Positions 1-10,400 of a stretch of DNA of 43,980 nt are shown in pieces. This stretch comes from SKLM01 sp964450435 (lineage in GTDB: Bacteria > Chloroflexota > Anaerolineae > B4-G1). The position numbers and the translations under genes are program-made. Within the stretch, counting starts at the first letter, position 1. Each line of letters starts with the position of its first letter. A model generated the notes under the pieces. That model saw only the letters and a program-made list of their open reading frames with translations. It was not told the DNA's origin and did no database searches. Where the stretch lies: positions 1 through 43,980 of the forward strand of contig CAYVCX010000017.1 of assembly GCA_964450435.1 (NCBI GenBank). The letters are read 5' to 3'.

Positions 1-2
1 AT

Positions 3-605
3 ACCTCGAATCAACCGTTTAGCATAGGACCAGACTTACGCTCCGGTGTACTAAGGGATCTTGAGCAGTCCCCACTATACCGACACCGCAAGGAGAGAGG
101 CTACCGGCCGGTCGTTGGCGAAGGCGATCCGGATGCAGCCATAATGCTGGTCGGAGAGGCGCCGGGGAGACAGGAGGCCGAGTGCGGGCGTCCGTTTGTG
201 GGGAGAGCGGGCCGGATTCTGAACGGACTTCTGGAGTCGATCGGCATCGACCGAGAAGGCGTCTATCTCACCAACGTGGTAAAGGATCGGCCGCCGGGAA
301 ATCGGAAGCCTCACAGGGAGGAGATCCAAGTGTACGCAGAGTTCTTGCTGCGAGAGATTGAGATCGTTGAGCCGCAAGTCATCGCCAGCCTGGGCCGTCT
401 TGCGACGGAGTTCATCCTGGAGCAGTTTGAGCTTCCAAGGCAGGGCCTGAAAATCGGGGATCTACACGGCGAGATGCTGGAGGCCGACGGGCCGCACGGA
501 GAGGTCGTGGTAGTCCCTCTCTACCATCCCGCAGCGGAACTCTACAACCAGGATCTGGCCGACATTATGGCAGGGGATTTCGAGGTGCTGCGGCGGTTCG
601 TCTGA
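3..605 (+). CDS. Uracil-DNA glycosylase, family-4-like, 5' partial, no Fe-S cysteines
   Basis: Predicted to remove uracil from DNA as the first step of base excision repair. The reading frame is open to the left edge and has no ATG, GTG or TTG before an internal ATG at 144. The residues before that ATG (YRPVVGEGDPDAAIM) match the family, so the gene starts outside the window. Visible family-4 motifs are GEAPGRQE (from 153), PFVGRAG, NVVKDRPPGNRKP and the C-terminal HPAAELYN loop. The four cysteines that hold the 4Fe-4S cluster in family 4 are all replaced. The N-terminal CxxCPL is LEQSPL, KCRPPGN is KDRPPGN, and the later Cys of the following helix is Tyr (QVYAEFL). Catalytic function is inferred from the remaining motifs. 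It could be a divergent cluster-free subfamily. Confidence 0.85.
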   Translation, partial: TSNQPFSIGPDLRSGVLRDLEQSPLYRHRKERGYRPVVGEGDPDAAIMLVGEAPGRQEAECGRPFVGRAGRILNGLLESIGIDREGVYLTNVVKDRPPGNRKPHREEIQVYAEFLLREIEIVEPQVIASLGRLATEFILEQFELPRQGLKIGDLHGEMLEADGPHGEVVVVPLYHPAAELYNQDLADIMAGDFEVLRRFV

Positions 606-806
606 GTGATCGTCGGGGGCGCGCGACGGTCCGGACCGGCCCATGGTGGGTGGCAGTCTGTTCGCGGAGAACCAGCGCTGGCCCGGCTCTGGCAACCTGA
701 GCCGAGGCCAGCTCCAGGAGATCCTGGCGTCTTGGAGATCGTGCAGCTGGTATCGTGGGGCAGAGGCATTGGCAGCTGGCCGACAAGGCCTGGGGAGGTC
801 AAGGGA

Positions 807-1693
807 ATGCCTGACGGAAGACCGACGAACGACGAGATTGCCGATGTCCTCAATCAGATCGCGGATTTGCTTGAGGCGGATGAAGCAAATCGTTTCAAGG
901 TTGAGGCGTATCGAGAGGGCGCGTCCACAGTGCGCAGCTTGGATGAATCGGTAGCTGACATAGTGCGGGAAGGCGGCGAAGAAGCACTGGAGGGGCTTCC
1001 GAACGTGGGCGAGGGGATCTCCCGGGTCATCGCAGGTTATACGTGCGGAGGGGACGTTCGAACCTGCTGGAGCGATTGAAGGGGGAAGTTGATCGGACGG
1101 AGTTGTTCAGGCAGGTTCCGGGCATCGGTGAGGAACTGGCAAGGCGTATTGCCGAGGACTTGAAGGTCAGCACGCTGGAGGAATTGGAGCAGGCTGCTCA
1201 TGACGGGCGCCTGCGAGGTGTAAAGGGATTTGGACCCGAGCGGGTGCGCAACGTCCGCGTAAGTCTGGCCGGGATGCTGAGCACGTTCGCCCAGCGCCGC
1301 AGGCGGCGAGCGGGCGGTGAGGAAGAGTCCGAGGACGAGCCGAGTGTGGAGATGCTACTGGACGTGGATGAGGAGTACCGACGGAAGGCTGAGGCGGGCC
1401 GGCTACGCAAGATCGCGCCCAAGCGGTTCAACCCGGCAGGTGAGGCATGGCTATCTATTCTGCATACCGAGCGCTGTGGATGGGATTTCACGGCGCTGTT
1501 TTCCAACACCAAGCGGGCGCACGAGCTCAACAGAACAGACGATTGGGTGGTACTGTACTACGAACGGAACGGTCAGGAAGGCCAGGCGACAGTAGTCACA
1601 GAGACGCGAGGGCCGCTAGAGGGGAAGCGGGTGGTACGGGGGCGGGAGTTCGAGTGCCAGCGGTACTACGAGCGATGGGACGGGGGAGAGTGA
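807..1693 (+). pseudogene. Helix-hairpin-helix protein with PolX-like N-terminus, frameshifted near 1041
   Basis: The coding sequence runs from ATG 807 (Shine-Dalgarno GGGGAGG at 792-798) in one frame to about 1040, then continues in another frame to 1693. The halves join naturally: ...GEGISRVIAGY in the first frame and RRGRSNLLERLKGE from 1044 in the second. This implies loss of one base around 1041. The N-terminal ~150 residues resemble the 8-kDa/HhH part of PolX (ADLLEADEANRFKVEAYR; HhH hairpins LPNVGEG, VPGIGEE, VKGFGPE), so DNA binding is likely. No polymerase or PHP domain follows. An acidic linker leads to an ~85-residue C-terminal domain (RFNPAGEAWLSILHTE ... FSNTKRAHELNRTDDWVVLYYE) that I recognise only as a recurring partner of such HhH modules. 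The shift could be real or a sequencing error. A separate start at GTG 1043 is possible but has no good ribosome site. Confidence 0.7.
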
Positions 1694-1815
1694 GAGGAGG
1701 GTCGGGGAGCGGTACCTGATGCGCGGAGGGAACGACGGGCACGGGAGGATGGAGGCCGTTCCGCGGCGATTATCGACAGAGTGCTGGGCACGCACAATGA
1801 TGGGGAGGTAGGCTT

Positions 1816-3054
1816 ATGAAGAGCAACCGACTCGCCTCAACGGCCCTTTGGCAACGGTTGTTGCTGCTCGCGACTGCCACCGTAACTGCGGGAGCGTTCG
1901 TGTTCGGATGCAGCGGATTGAGCAGCGTGATTGAGGTTGAAGAGGAGGAACCTCCAGCCGTATCGGAGGTGACGCCGGAGGAAGTTGAGACGGTCCCGAC
2001 CCTCACGCCGGAGGCTGAGCCGACGGAAATCGAGGCAACGCCAGGGCTTGCAGAGGCGACGGAGACAGACCGTGGTGCTCTGGCTGCCCTGTATGACCGG
2101 GTCAGTCCTGGAGTTGTGAGCATCAGAGTCTACGTGGAACAGGCCGGGATGACAGGTCAGGGTGCGGGGTCAGGGTTCGTCCTGGATGAGGAAGGACATA
2201 TCGTGACGAATCATCACGTCGTGGCCGATGCTGAGGTCGTCACCGTCATCTTCCACGATGGATTCGAGGCTCGAGCCGAGACGGTAGGTTCGGATGCGGA
2301 CAGTGACCTGGCGGTGGTCAAGGTGGATGAACTACCCGACGACGTGATGCCCCTGCCGCTGGGAGGGGCAGATCGTGTCCAGCCGGGAGATTGGGTGGTG
2401 GCTATCGGCAATCCGTTCAGCCTGGGAGGAAGCATGTCGCTGGGCATCGTGAGCGCAGTGGGACGGGCGATACCCGCGAGGGCTACGCCTTTCCGGATAC
2501 CAAGCACAATTCAGACGGACGCTGCGATCAACCCGGGCAACTCCGGAGGGCCACTGCTGAGTATGGATGGCGTGGTGGTGGGCGTGAACGCGGCGATTGC
2601 CTCGGGCGAGTCCGGCGTGAGTAGTGGGGTGGGGTTCGCGATTCCGTCTGACGTGGTGCTCCGGGTAGCTCCGGCGCTGATTGAAGAGGGGTCGTACGTG
2701 TGGCCCTGGCTGGGCGTCTCGGGTTTGCCGGTGAATCTTCTGGTTCAGGAGGCGAATGATCTGCCAACACAGGAAGGAGCCTATATCGCGGAGGTAATCG
2801 AGGGGAGTCCGGCTGCCCAGGCTGGAATCGAGGGGGCTACGAGGACGGAGAGAATTCTGGGGCTGAACGTCCCGGTTGGTGGAGACGTGGTCGTTGAGGC
2901 GGATGGTGAGGCAATCAAAGACTTCACCGAACTCCTGGAATATGTGGCGTTTCGGCAGCCGGGCGACCAAGTGAAATTGACGATTCTGCGCGACGGCGAG
3001 CGGCTAGAGGTGGCTGTGGAACTAGGAGCTCGACCAGAGAGCCCTGGTCAGTGA
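1816..3054 (+). CDS. HtrA/Deg-type serine protease (S1C) with PDZ domain, predicted lipoprotein
   Basis: Envelope quality-control protease, 412 aa. The N-terminus has basic residues, a hydrophobic stretch and a lipobox ending at Cys32 (FVFGC), so a membrane-anchored lipoprotein facing outward is likely. Residues 36-80 form a Glu/Pro/Thr-rich linker. The trypsin-like domain (about 88-290) carries the full triad: His134 in TNHHVV, Asp164 in DSDLAVVKV and Ser243 in NPGNSGGPLL. One PDZ domain occupies about 300-405. ATG 1816 is preceded by GGGGAGG at 1801-1807. Length and layout fit the DegP/DegQ/HhoA family, though with one PDZ instead of two. The gene stands alone, with about 120 bp before it and 270 bp after it. 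The substrate is unknown. Confidence 0.93.
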   Translation: MKSNRLASTALWQRLLLLATATVTAGAFVFGCSGLSSVIEVEEEEPPAVSEVTPEEVETVPTLTPEAEPTEIEATPGLAEATETDRGALAALYDRVSPGVVSIRVYVEQAGMTGQGAGSGFVLDEEGHIVTNHHVVADAEVVTVIFHDGFEARAETVGSDADSDLAVVKVDELPDDVMPLPLGGADRVQPGDWVVAIGNPFSLGGSMSLGIVSAVGRAIPARATPFRIPSTIQTDAAINPGNSGGPLLSMDGVVVGVNAAIASGESGVSSGVGFAIPSDVVLRVAPALIEEGSYVWPWLGVSGLPVNLLVQEANDLPTQEGAYIAEVIEGSPAAQAGIEGATRTERILGLNVPVGGDVVVEADGEAIKDFTELLEYVAFRQPGDQVKLTILRDGERLEVAVELGARPESPGQ

Positions 3055-3323
3055 GCGTTTCCCGGCCTGGCGCTCTGCGGCAGGGGAGGCATTGTCGGAA
3101 CTGAGGAGGTCTTGTCCTTGCGTTGCGGGTTCTCACCGAGGGGGCAGGGTCTGGAGGTGCCCCTTGGCGAACGGAAAAGCGCAGCAAAGGGCGGCTCTTC
3201 CCACCACAGTCTCAGGGGGAAACTGTTGCACGGATCCGTGCGGCGCTATGTCCAGGCTGGTGGGGGCATCGGCGACGAATTGATCGAGGGGGGCGCTCGC
3301 GCTTAGTGAAAGGACAGTCAGGG

Positions 3324-4277
3324 ATGATTGATCGGATACTCGTTCCGTTGGATGGATCCTCCCTCGCCGAGTGTGTTCTGCCGCACACGGTGGCGGTGGG
3401 GCAGGCTATGGACGCCGAGGTGACGCTGCTACGAGCGGTTGTGCGCGAGTCGGACGCGGGTTCGAGCGCCGTCGACCCTCTGGGGTGGCATATGCGGAAA
3501 TCAGAGGCAGACTCATACCTGAACGAAGTGGCTAGACGGCTTCGAGATGTGGGTCTGGAAGTGAAGACGGCGCTGGCAGAAGGGGAGGCGCCTGAACGCA
3601 TCATTGCCTACGGCAGGGAAAATAAGGTAGGACTGATCATCGTCAGCAGTCATGGAAAGAGCGGCTTGAGCCGGTGGAATATCAGCAGCGTGGTACAGAA
3701 GGTGATTCTACAGGCCTACGCGCCGGTGATGATCGTGAGAGCCTACCAGCGGCGCCCCGAGGAGCCAGGAGAGCTACGCTACGGCAAACTGATGGTGCCG
3801 CTGGATGGATCGCAGCGAGCTGAGTGCGCACTGCCCTGGGCGAAGAGCCTGGCAAGCTTCCACGAATGCAAGGTCCTGCTGATCCACGTGGTGGAGCGGC
3901 CAGAGGTGCCACGTCGGGCTCCGCTGACGGAGGCGGAGGCCGAATTGGTTGAGCGGCTGACGGAAGTGAACAGGGAAAAGGGTGAGGCTTACCTTCAAGA
4001 TCTGGAATCTCGCCTTGGGCCCGGCGCGGAGTCCCGTCTGGTTGTGAGCGAGGACCGGGCTTTGTCTCTGCACGAAGTGGTCGATGAAGAGGACATCGAT
4101 CTAGTGGTGATGGCGGCCCACGGCTATTCCGGACGGGCGAGCTGGCCCTACGGCAGCATCGCGCTGAATTTCATCGCGTACGGTTCCAAGCCACTGCTGA
4201 TGATCCAGGACGTGCGGCCTGAAGAGGCTGAGATGACTGAGGCTGAGAAGGCGGCGAGTGAGCGCGCAGGACACTGA
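3324..4277 (+). CDS. Tandem universal stress protein (two UspA domains)
   Basis: A 317-residue cytoplasmic protein made of two Usp domains, each starting with the typical strand: ILVPLDGSSLAECVLP (residues 5-20) and LMVPLDGSQRAECALP (about 157-172). The end of domain 1 has SSHGKSGLSRWNISSVV and domain 2 has AAHGYSGRASWPYGSIA. These correspond to the G-x2-G-x9-G(S/T) nucleotide loop, which is better preserved in domain 2. The frame is open from 3123, but the upstream residues are not Usp-like. ATG 3324 follows an AAAGGACAG ribosome site and begins exactly at the family start. Such double-Usp proteins usually bind ATP and respond to energy or redox stress. The role here is inferred from family only. 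Confidence 0.9.
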   Translation: MIDRILVPLDGSSLAECVLPHTVAVGQAMDAEVTLLRAVVRESDAGSSAVDPLGWHMRKSEADSYLNEVARRLRDVGLEVKTALAEGEAPERIIAYGRENKVGLIIVSSHGKSGLSRWNISSVVQKVILQAYAPVMIVRAYQRRPEEPGELRYGKLMVPLDGSQRAECALPWAKSLASFHECKVLLIHVVERPEVPRRAPLTEAEAELVERLTEVNREKGEAYLQDLESRLGPGAESRLVVSEDRALSLHEVVDEEDIDLVVMAAHGYSGRASWPYGSIALNFIAYGSKPLLMIQDVRPEEAEMTEAEKAASERAGH

Positions 4278-4318
4278 GCTACCTGTGGACAAGTGTGCGT
4301 AGTGCGGCAGCCAGATGC

Positions 4319-4356
4319 CTCAGCCCTGAGAAGCCCGCTGCGCGGGTGGGGCTGAG
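4319..4356 (+). terminator. Two-tier stem-loop between usp and the glucan synthase
   Basis: Outer arms CTCAGCCC (4319-4326) and GGGCTGAG (4349-4356) enclose an inner perfect hairpin CCCGC-TGC-GCGGG (4334-4346). No T-run follows, so a classical intrinsic terminator is not shown. It could end the usp transcript or shape the leader of the next gene. The remaining bases to 4401 hold no convincing promoter or Shine-Dalgarno. Confidence 0.4.
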
Positions 4357-4401
4357 AATTGCAGGCGGCGATTATGGGCCTCCCCTTGACGAACCAACCC
4401 T

Positions 4402-7400
4402 ATGATGAATCCCGAGACTGAGCAAAGGCAAGAAGAGCTATCGCTTGAGGATCGAGCACGCGAGTTGGCCGAAGATCAGCGTGCGTCCCGAGACCCAGGT
4501 AGCGTTCCTACCCCACTGGAGCGGCTGGCCGCGCTTGAGAGAGCGCTCCGCAGAGCTCATGCCAGCTTTGTGAGCGTCTCAGAGGAGCGAGCCACTCTGT
4601 CCGGGGTAGGCGAATGGCTGCTGGACAACTTCTACCTGGTCCAGCAAGCAGTACGGCAGATTGGCGAGAATATGCCGTCAGGCTACTATCGGCGGCTTCC
4701 AAAGCTCGATGAATCCGCTTTGCGTGGTCATCCAAGGGTCTACGCGATGGCGCGCGAGATCGTACGAGCGGTGGGAGGCCGAATTGACGTAGATCGCGTG
4801 GAGCGTTTCGTACGGGCATACCAGGAAGTACGCCCGCTGACGATGGGCGAGCTGTGGGCGCTCCCCACGATGCTACGCCTGAGCATCGTGGAGATCCTGG
4901 CCTGGACTGTCACTCGCGCCGCCGACGTTGACATCATTATCAGCGATGAGGTTCTGCCGGGCACTCCACAGCTCCGGGAAAGGGCAGCGGACGATATCGT
5001 CGCCGCAGCTATCAACAGCTTGCGCGCCATTGAGTCCCAAGATTGGGATGCGTTCTTCGAGGCCGTCAGCCTGGTGGAGGAGACACTGGGTCTGGATCCG
5101 GCCAATGTGTATGCAGCGATGGACTTTGACAGCCGCGATCAGTGCCGTAATGCGGTGGAGGAACTCGCCAGGGCGGTGGGTGCATCGGAGGAGGAGGTCG
5201 CTGCGGAAGCGGTGCGTCTGGCGCGCCTCCGCGCCACGGCTCAGAGGACAGAGAAAAGCGACCGGTTCCCGAACCGTGTGGAACACGTCGGCTTCTATCT
5301 GATCGGGAGGGGGCGGAGGGAGCTGGAGGAGGCGATTGGCTTCCGCCCGGGACCGCTGGAGCGCGGACGCCGCTGGATTTTCGAAGATGCTACACCGGTC
5401 TACCTGGGCGGCATAGGTGCGATCGCGGCACTAGTGCTGGGAGGAGTCCTCCTGTACGCGGCGGCCGCCGGGTCCGGGGTGGTGGGGCTGGCAGCCGTCA
5501 CGGTACTGGGCCTGGTTCCGGCATCGGCGGTAGGGGTCAGTGTGGTTCACGCGGTAATCACACGGGCGGTGCCCCCCAGGATACTTCCCAAACTCGATCT
5601 GAGCGAAGGTGTTCCGGCGGAATACCGGACGATGGTGGTTGTCCCGGGGCTGCTCAGCTCCGGAGAAGAGGTTGAGTTCTTGCTGCGGCAACTGGAGCTG
5701 CACTACCTGAGCAACAGCGATCCGGAGTTCGGGTTTGCTCTGTTGACCGACTTCAGCGATGCGCCAGAGAAGCACATGCCGGAAGACGAAGAGCTTCTGG
5801 AGAGAGCTAAGGTCGGCGTCCAGCGCCTGAACCGTGAGTACGGCAAGGAGTCCGGGACCGAGGATGCAGTTGGCAGGGATGGTGCTGGACCTTTCTATCT
5901 CTTCCATCGCGAGAGGCTCTGGAATCCAAGCGAGGAATGCTGGATGGGCTGGGAGCGGAAGCGGGGGAAGCTGACCGAGTTTAACCGGCTGCTGCGGGGT
6001 GACGAGCAGACGTCGTTCAAGGTGAAGATAGGGAATCTCGATTTTCTCTCCGGAGTCGAGTACGTGATCACCCTGGATGCCGACACGGTCCTTCCGCTGG
6101 ATAGCGGACATCAGCTGGTTGGGACGCTGGCCCACCCATTGAACCGGGCTGAGTTCGACGGCAATGAAACGGAGACCGGCGGTCGGGTGGTCGCGGGATA
6201 CACGGTCCTGCAGCCCCGGACGGAAGTCAAGCCCACGGCTGTGACACAGACGCGGTTCTCACGGATTTTCGCGGGGGACGCCGGGCTAGATCTCTACACA
6301 CGGGCAGTTTCCGATGTCTATCAGGACTTCTTTGGAGAGGGTATCTACGTGGGCAAGGGGATCTACGACGTGGATGCCTTCGAGCGGAGCTTGAGGGGAC
6401 GGGTACCGGAGAATGCTCTGCTGAGTCACGATCTGTTTGAGGGCGTCCATGGGCGGGCGGGTCTGGTAACGGACGTGGTATTGTTCGAAGACTATCCGGC
6501 GAGCTACTTGAGCCACGCACATCGAAAGCACCGCTGGGTGCGGGGCGACTGGCAGATCCTGCCCTGGCTGTTTCCCAGGGTACCGTGTGCCGGCGGGGAG
6601 ACGGGGCGGAACAGGCTGTCCACTCTTGACCGTTGGAAGATCCTGGACAACCTGCGGCGGAGCCTGCGCACGCCGACGCTGTTCGCGCTACTGGTGGCCG
6701 GTTGGCTAGGGTTGCCAGGCTCGCCCTGGATATGGACGCTCGTGGTATTGGTGACGTCGGCGCTGCCGCTGGCCACGGGGGTGGTGACCCAGCTAGTGAG
6801 CCGCCTACAGGGAGGGGCCCGGGGGATGGGGGGGCCGAGGCTGGAGCGCGAAGCCGCACGATGGCTATTGAGCCTGGTGTTCTTGCCGTATGAGACGATC
6901 TTGATGATCGATGCTGTGGGAACAACGCTGGTGCGCATGACAATCAGCCACAAGCGCCTGCTGCAATGGACGACGGCGGCGCACACCGCGCGTATCTTCG
7001 GGCGTCGGACCAAGATCGGCTTGCTGTGGCGTCAGATGGGCGCCGGGCCAGTGCTGGCCGTAATGGTTGCGGCTGCCTTGAGCTTGCTCCGCCCGCTGAT
7101 GCTGGTCTTGGCGAGTCCAATCTTGCTGGGATGGCTTTTGTCTCCCCAGATTGCGGCCTGGATCAGCAAGCCTGTGGAGGAGGATCGCAAGGAGCTGTCC
7201 CACTCGGAGAGACGTCGATTGCGGCGTATGGTACGGCGTACGTGGCTCTATTTTGAGAGTTTTGTGGGACCAGAAGATCACTGGCTTCCGCCGGATCACT
7301 TTCAGGAGGAGCCCCGCGGCGTGGTTGCACGGCGGACATCGCCGACGAACATCGGGCTCATGTTGGTGTCCACGCTGGTGGCGTACGATATGGGGTACAT

Positions 7401-10400
7401 CGGCGTAATGGAGCTGGTGCTACGGACGAGCGACGCGCTGGACAGTATGGACGAACTCGAGAAGTACCGGGGCCACCTGTTGAACTGGTACGACACGAGG
7501 GACTTGAGTACGTTGAGGCCCCGGTACGTGTCTACCGTGGACAGCGGCAACCTGGCCGCCAGTCTGATTGCGCTCAGGCGGGGCTTAGAGGACGTACGGC
7601 GGGAGCCGCTGCTCCCCTGGATGCGCTGGCGGGGCTTCTGTGATACAGTGGACGTCCTGAGTGAGGTTGCGGAGCGTGTCGGGGAGCCGGATGGAGTGGC
7701 GAAGGAGGCCAAGGCGCTCCGAGATTACGCCAGGGAGTTGTGCGAGAGAGCATCAGCAGCGAGAGGTGAGCCCGAACGCTGGATCCCGCTGTTGGCTGAA
7801 CTGGAAGGAGCTGTCGGAGCGGAGTTCAGCAGACGGATGCAGGCCCTGCTGGAGGCCGGTTCGGGAGTTCTGGACGCGGCCACGATGCAAGATCTGCGCC
7901 TGTGGTGGGAGGGCATCGTTGCTCATCTGCGGGATCTACGTGAGGAAGTGGATCGGATCGTGCCATGGATGGTCGTGATGAGAGAACGACCGGCGATGCT
8001 GGTCGGCGAGGCAGGGGGCGATGTGAGCGAAGACATCGTGCAGCGGGTCTCCACTCATGAGGCATGGCTTGGCCTCCAGGAGGTCCTGGCGGCAATCCCT
8101 CAAGTCGGTCAGACGGCGGAGGTTTGCCGGAGGGCTCGCAAGCAGCTGGCTGATCTGAGGGCATTTCTCGAGGGCGAAATTGAAGCGGCTGATGAGCTAC
8201 ACCAGGAAGGGGCCGTGGAGCGGCTCGAGGAGGCCCGGGAATGGTGCGACAGATTGGACGAAGCGCTAGACAAGGGACGGATGGCAGCGGCGAGCATGAT
8301 GATTGGTCTGGACGGGTTGATTGGGCGGGCGGAGGAGTACGTCCGAAGCATGGATTTTCGGTTCCTCTATGATCGGCAGCGTGACGTGTTCCACATCGGC
8401 TACCGAGTCGACGCGGAGGAGCTGGACGGCAATCACTATGACTTGCTGGCGTCGGAGGCGCGGATCGCGAGCTTTGTAGCGATCAGCAAGAAAGACGTTC
8501 CGCAACGGCACTGGCTCCATCTGGGCAGGCCATTATCGGGGGGAGCGGCCGACAGGCGCGGCCTGCGCACGCTGCTCTCCTGGGGTGGCTCTATGTTCGA
8601 GTATCTGATGCCAGATCTGGTGATGCGCAATTACCAGGAGACGCTGCTCAACCAGGCAAATCTGGCGGCGATTCGGCATCAGATGGCCTATGGGGAGGAG
8701 AAGGGGGTGCCGTGGGGCGTGTCGGAGTCTGGCTACTATCGCTTCGACGCGCAGATGAACTACCAGTATCGGGGGTTCGGGGTCCCTGGTCTGGGACGGA
8801 AGCGTGGACTGGGCGAGGACCTGGTGATTGCCCCCTACGCGTCGCTGCTCGCGGTGGGGCTGGTGCCCGGGGCGGTGCTGCAGAACGTGGAGCGGCTCAT
8901 CGAGGAGGGGATGCTGGGCCACTACGGGTTCTATGAGGCAGTGGATTATACGGAGTCGCGACTACCGATGGGCGAGACCCGGGCCATCGTTCGCTCTTAC
9001 ATGGCGCATCATCAGGGGATGATCATGATGGCGCTGGCGAACTGCCTCGATGACGGGGCTGTCGTGCGGCGCTTTCACGCGGATCCACGAGTTGAGAGCA
9101 TCGAGTTCTTGCTCCAAGAGCACGTGCCGCGGGAGGCGCCGCTGGAGGAACAGCCGGAACAGATTCTGGGCGTCGAGCGGTCCGAGACCGAGCGGGTGGA
9201 CTTGGAGCCCTGGTCGGTTTCGCCGGGGGCTGCGCTGCCCCAGGTCCATACACTGTCGAACGGTCGCTTCGGCGTGTTGATCACGGGCGCGGGCGGCGGG
9301 TACAGCTTCTACTCGGGGGGCCGACGGGGAAGGGGCGAGACGACGGCTCTAACACGGTGGCGCGCGGATACCACGCTGGACTGCTGGGGGACGTGGGTGT
9401 ACGTGCAGGATGAGGAAAGCGGGGCGTTATGGTCGGCATTCGAGCAGCCGACGCGGGCGTACGCGGATGAGGAGCAGGTGCGGTTCTACCCACACCAGGT
9501 GGAGGTCCGGCGGCGCTACCGCGACATATCGCTCCATACGGAGATCACCGTGGCGCCGGAGGATGACGTGGAAATCCGGCTGGTCACATTGACGAACCAC
9601 AGCGACGAGCCGCGCCGACTGCGAGTGAGCAGCTATGGGGAGGTAGTTCTGGCAGCCCACGACGAAGATCGACGTCATCCGGCGTTCAACAAGTTGTTTA
9701 TCGAAAGTGAGTACGTGGAAGAGGTCAACGGACTGCTCTTCCGTCGACGCCCTCGCTCGTCCGAGGAAGAGCCTCTGCACCTGGGTCACGTGCTGATGAC
9801 CTCGGCGGATCTACAACCTGACCATCTGTGCGAGAGCGATCGTGGTCGATTCATCGGTCGCGGACGCACTGTACGGGCCCCAGGGGCCTTTGACCGGCTT
9901 GGAGACGGAGCTTGGCCCAGCAACGATGGGGATGGCGAATGGCTCTCTGGCACGACAGGAATGACGCTAGACCCGATCATGGCCCTGGGGCAAGAGATCG
10001 AGATGGAGCCCCACGCGACAGCCAGGCTGGCCTACCTTACCCTGGTCGGGGGGTCGCGAGGGGACACAATCGATCTGGCGCGACGGTACAGAGCGTGGCC
10101 TCGAATTGAGCGTGCTTTCGCCGAAGCCCACGCTGAGAGCGAGGTGGAGCTGCGCAGCCGCGATCTAGAGGTCTCGGACCTTCAAGACGTTCAGCAACTG
10201 CTGTCGGTGCTGTTATATCCCCACGGGTCACTGCGCGCGGGACCGGAGACACTGAAGGCGAACGAGCGGGGTCAGTCGGCACTGTGGTCGTATGGGATTT
10301 CGGGCGACTATCCGATTCTTCTGGTACGGATCGCCGACGAAGAGGGAATCGCCCTGATTCGAGAGCTGCTGAGAGCTCACGCTTACTGGCGGGATCGGCG

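Noticed and set aside
606..806. Coding extension upstream of the HhH protein
   Set aside because: The residues are Trp/Pro/Arg-rich and not protein-like, while ATG 807 has a clear Shine-Dalgarno.
3280..3308. TTGATC-17-TTAGTG before the universal stress protein
   Set aside because: The second hexamer barely resembles a -10 box.
4370..4406. TTGACG and TATGAT near the glucan synthase start as a promoter
   Set aside because: The spacing between them is only 9 bp, and no -10 lies 16-18 bp after TTGACG.
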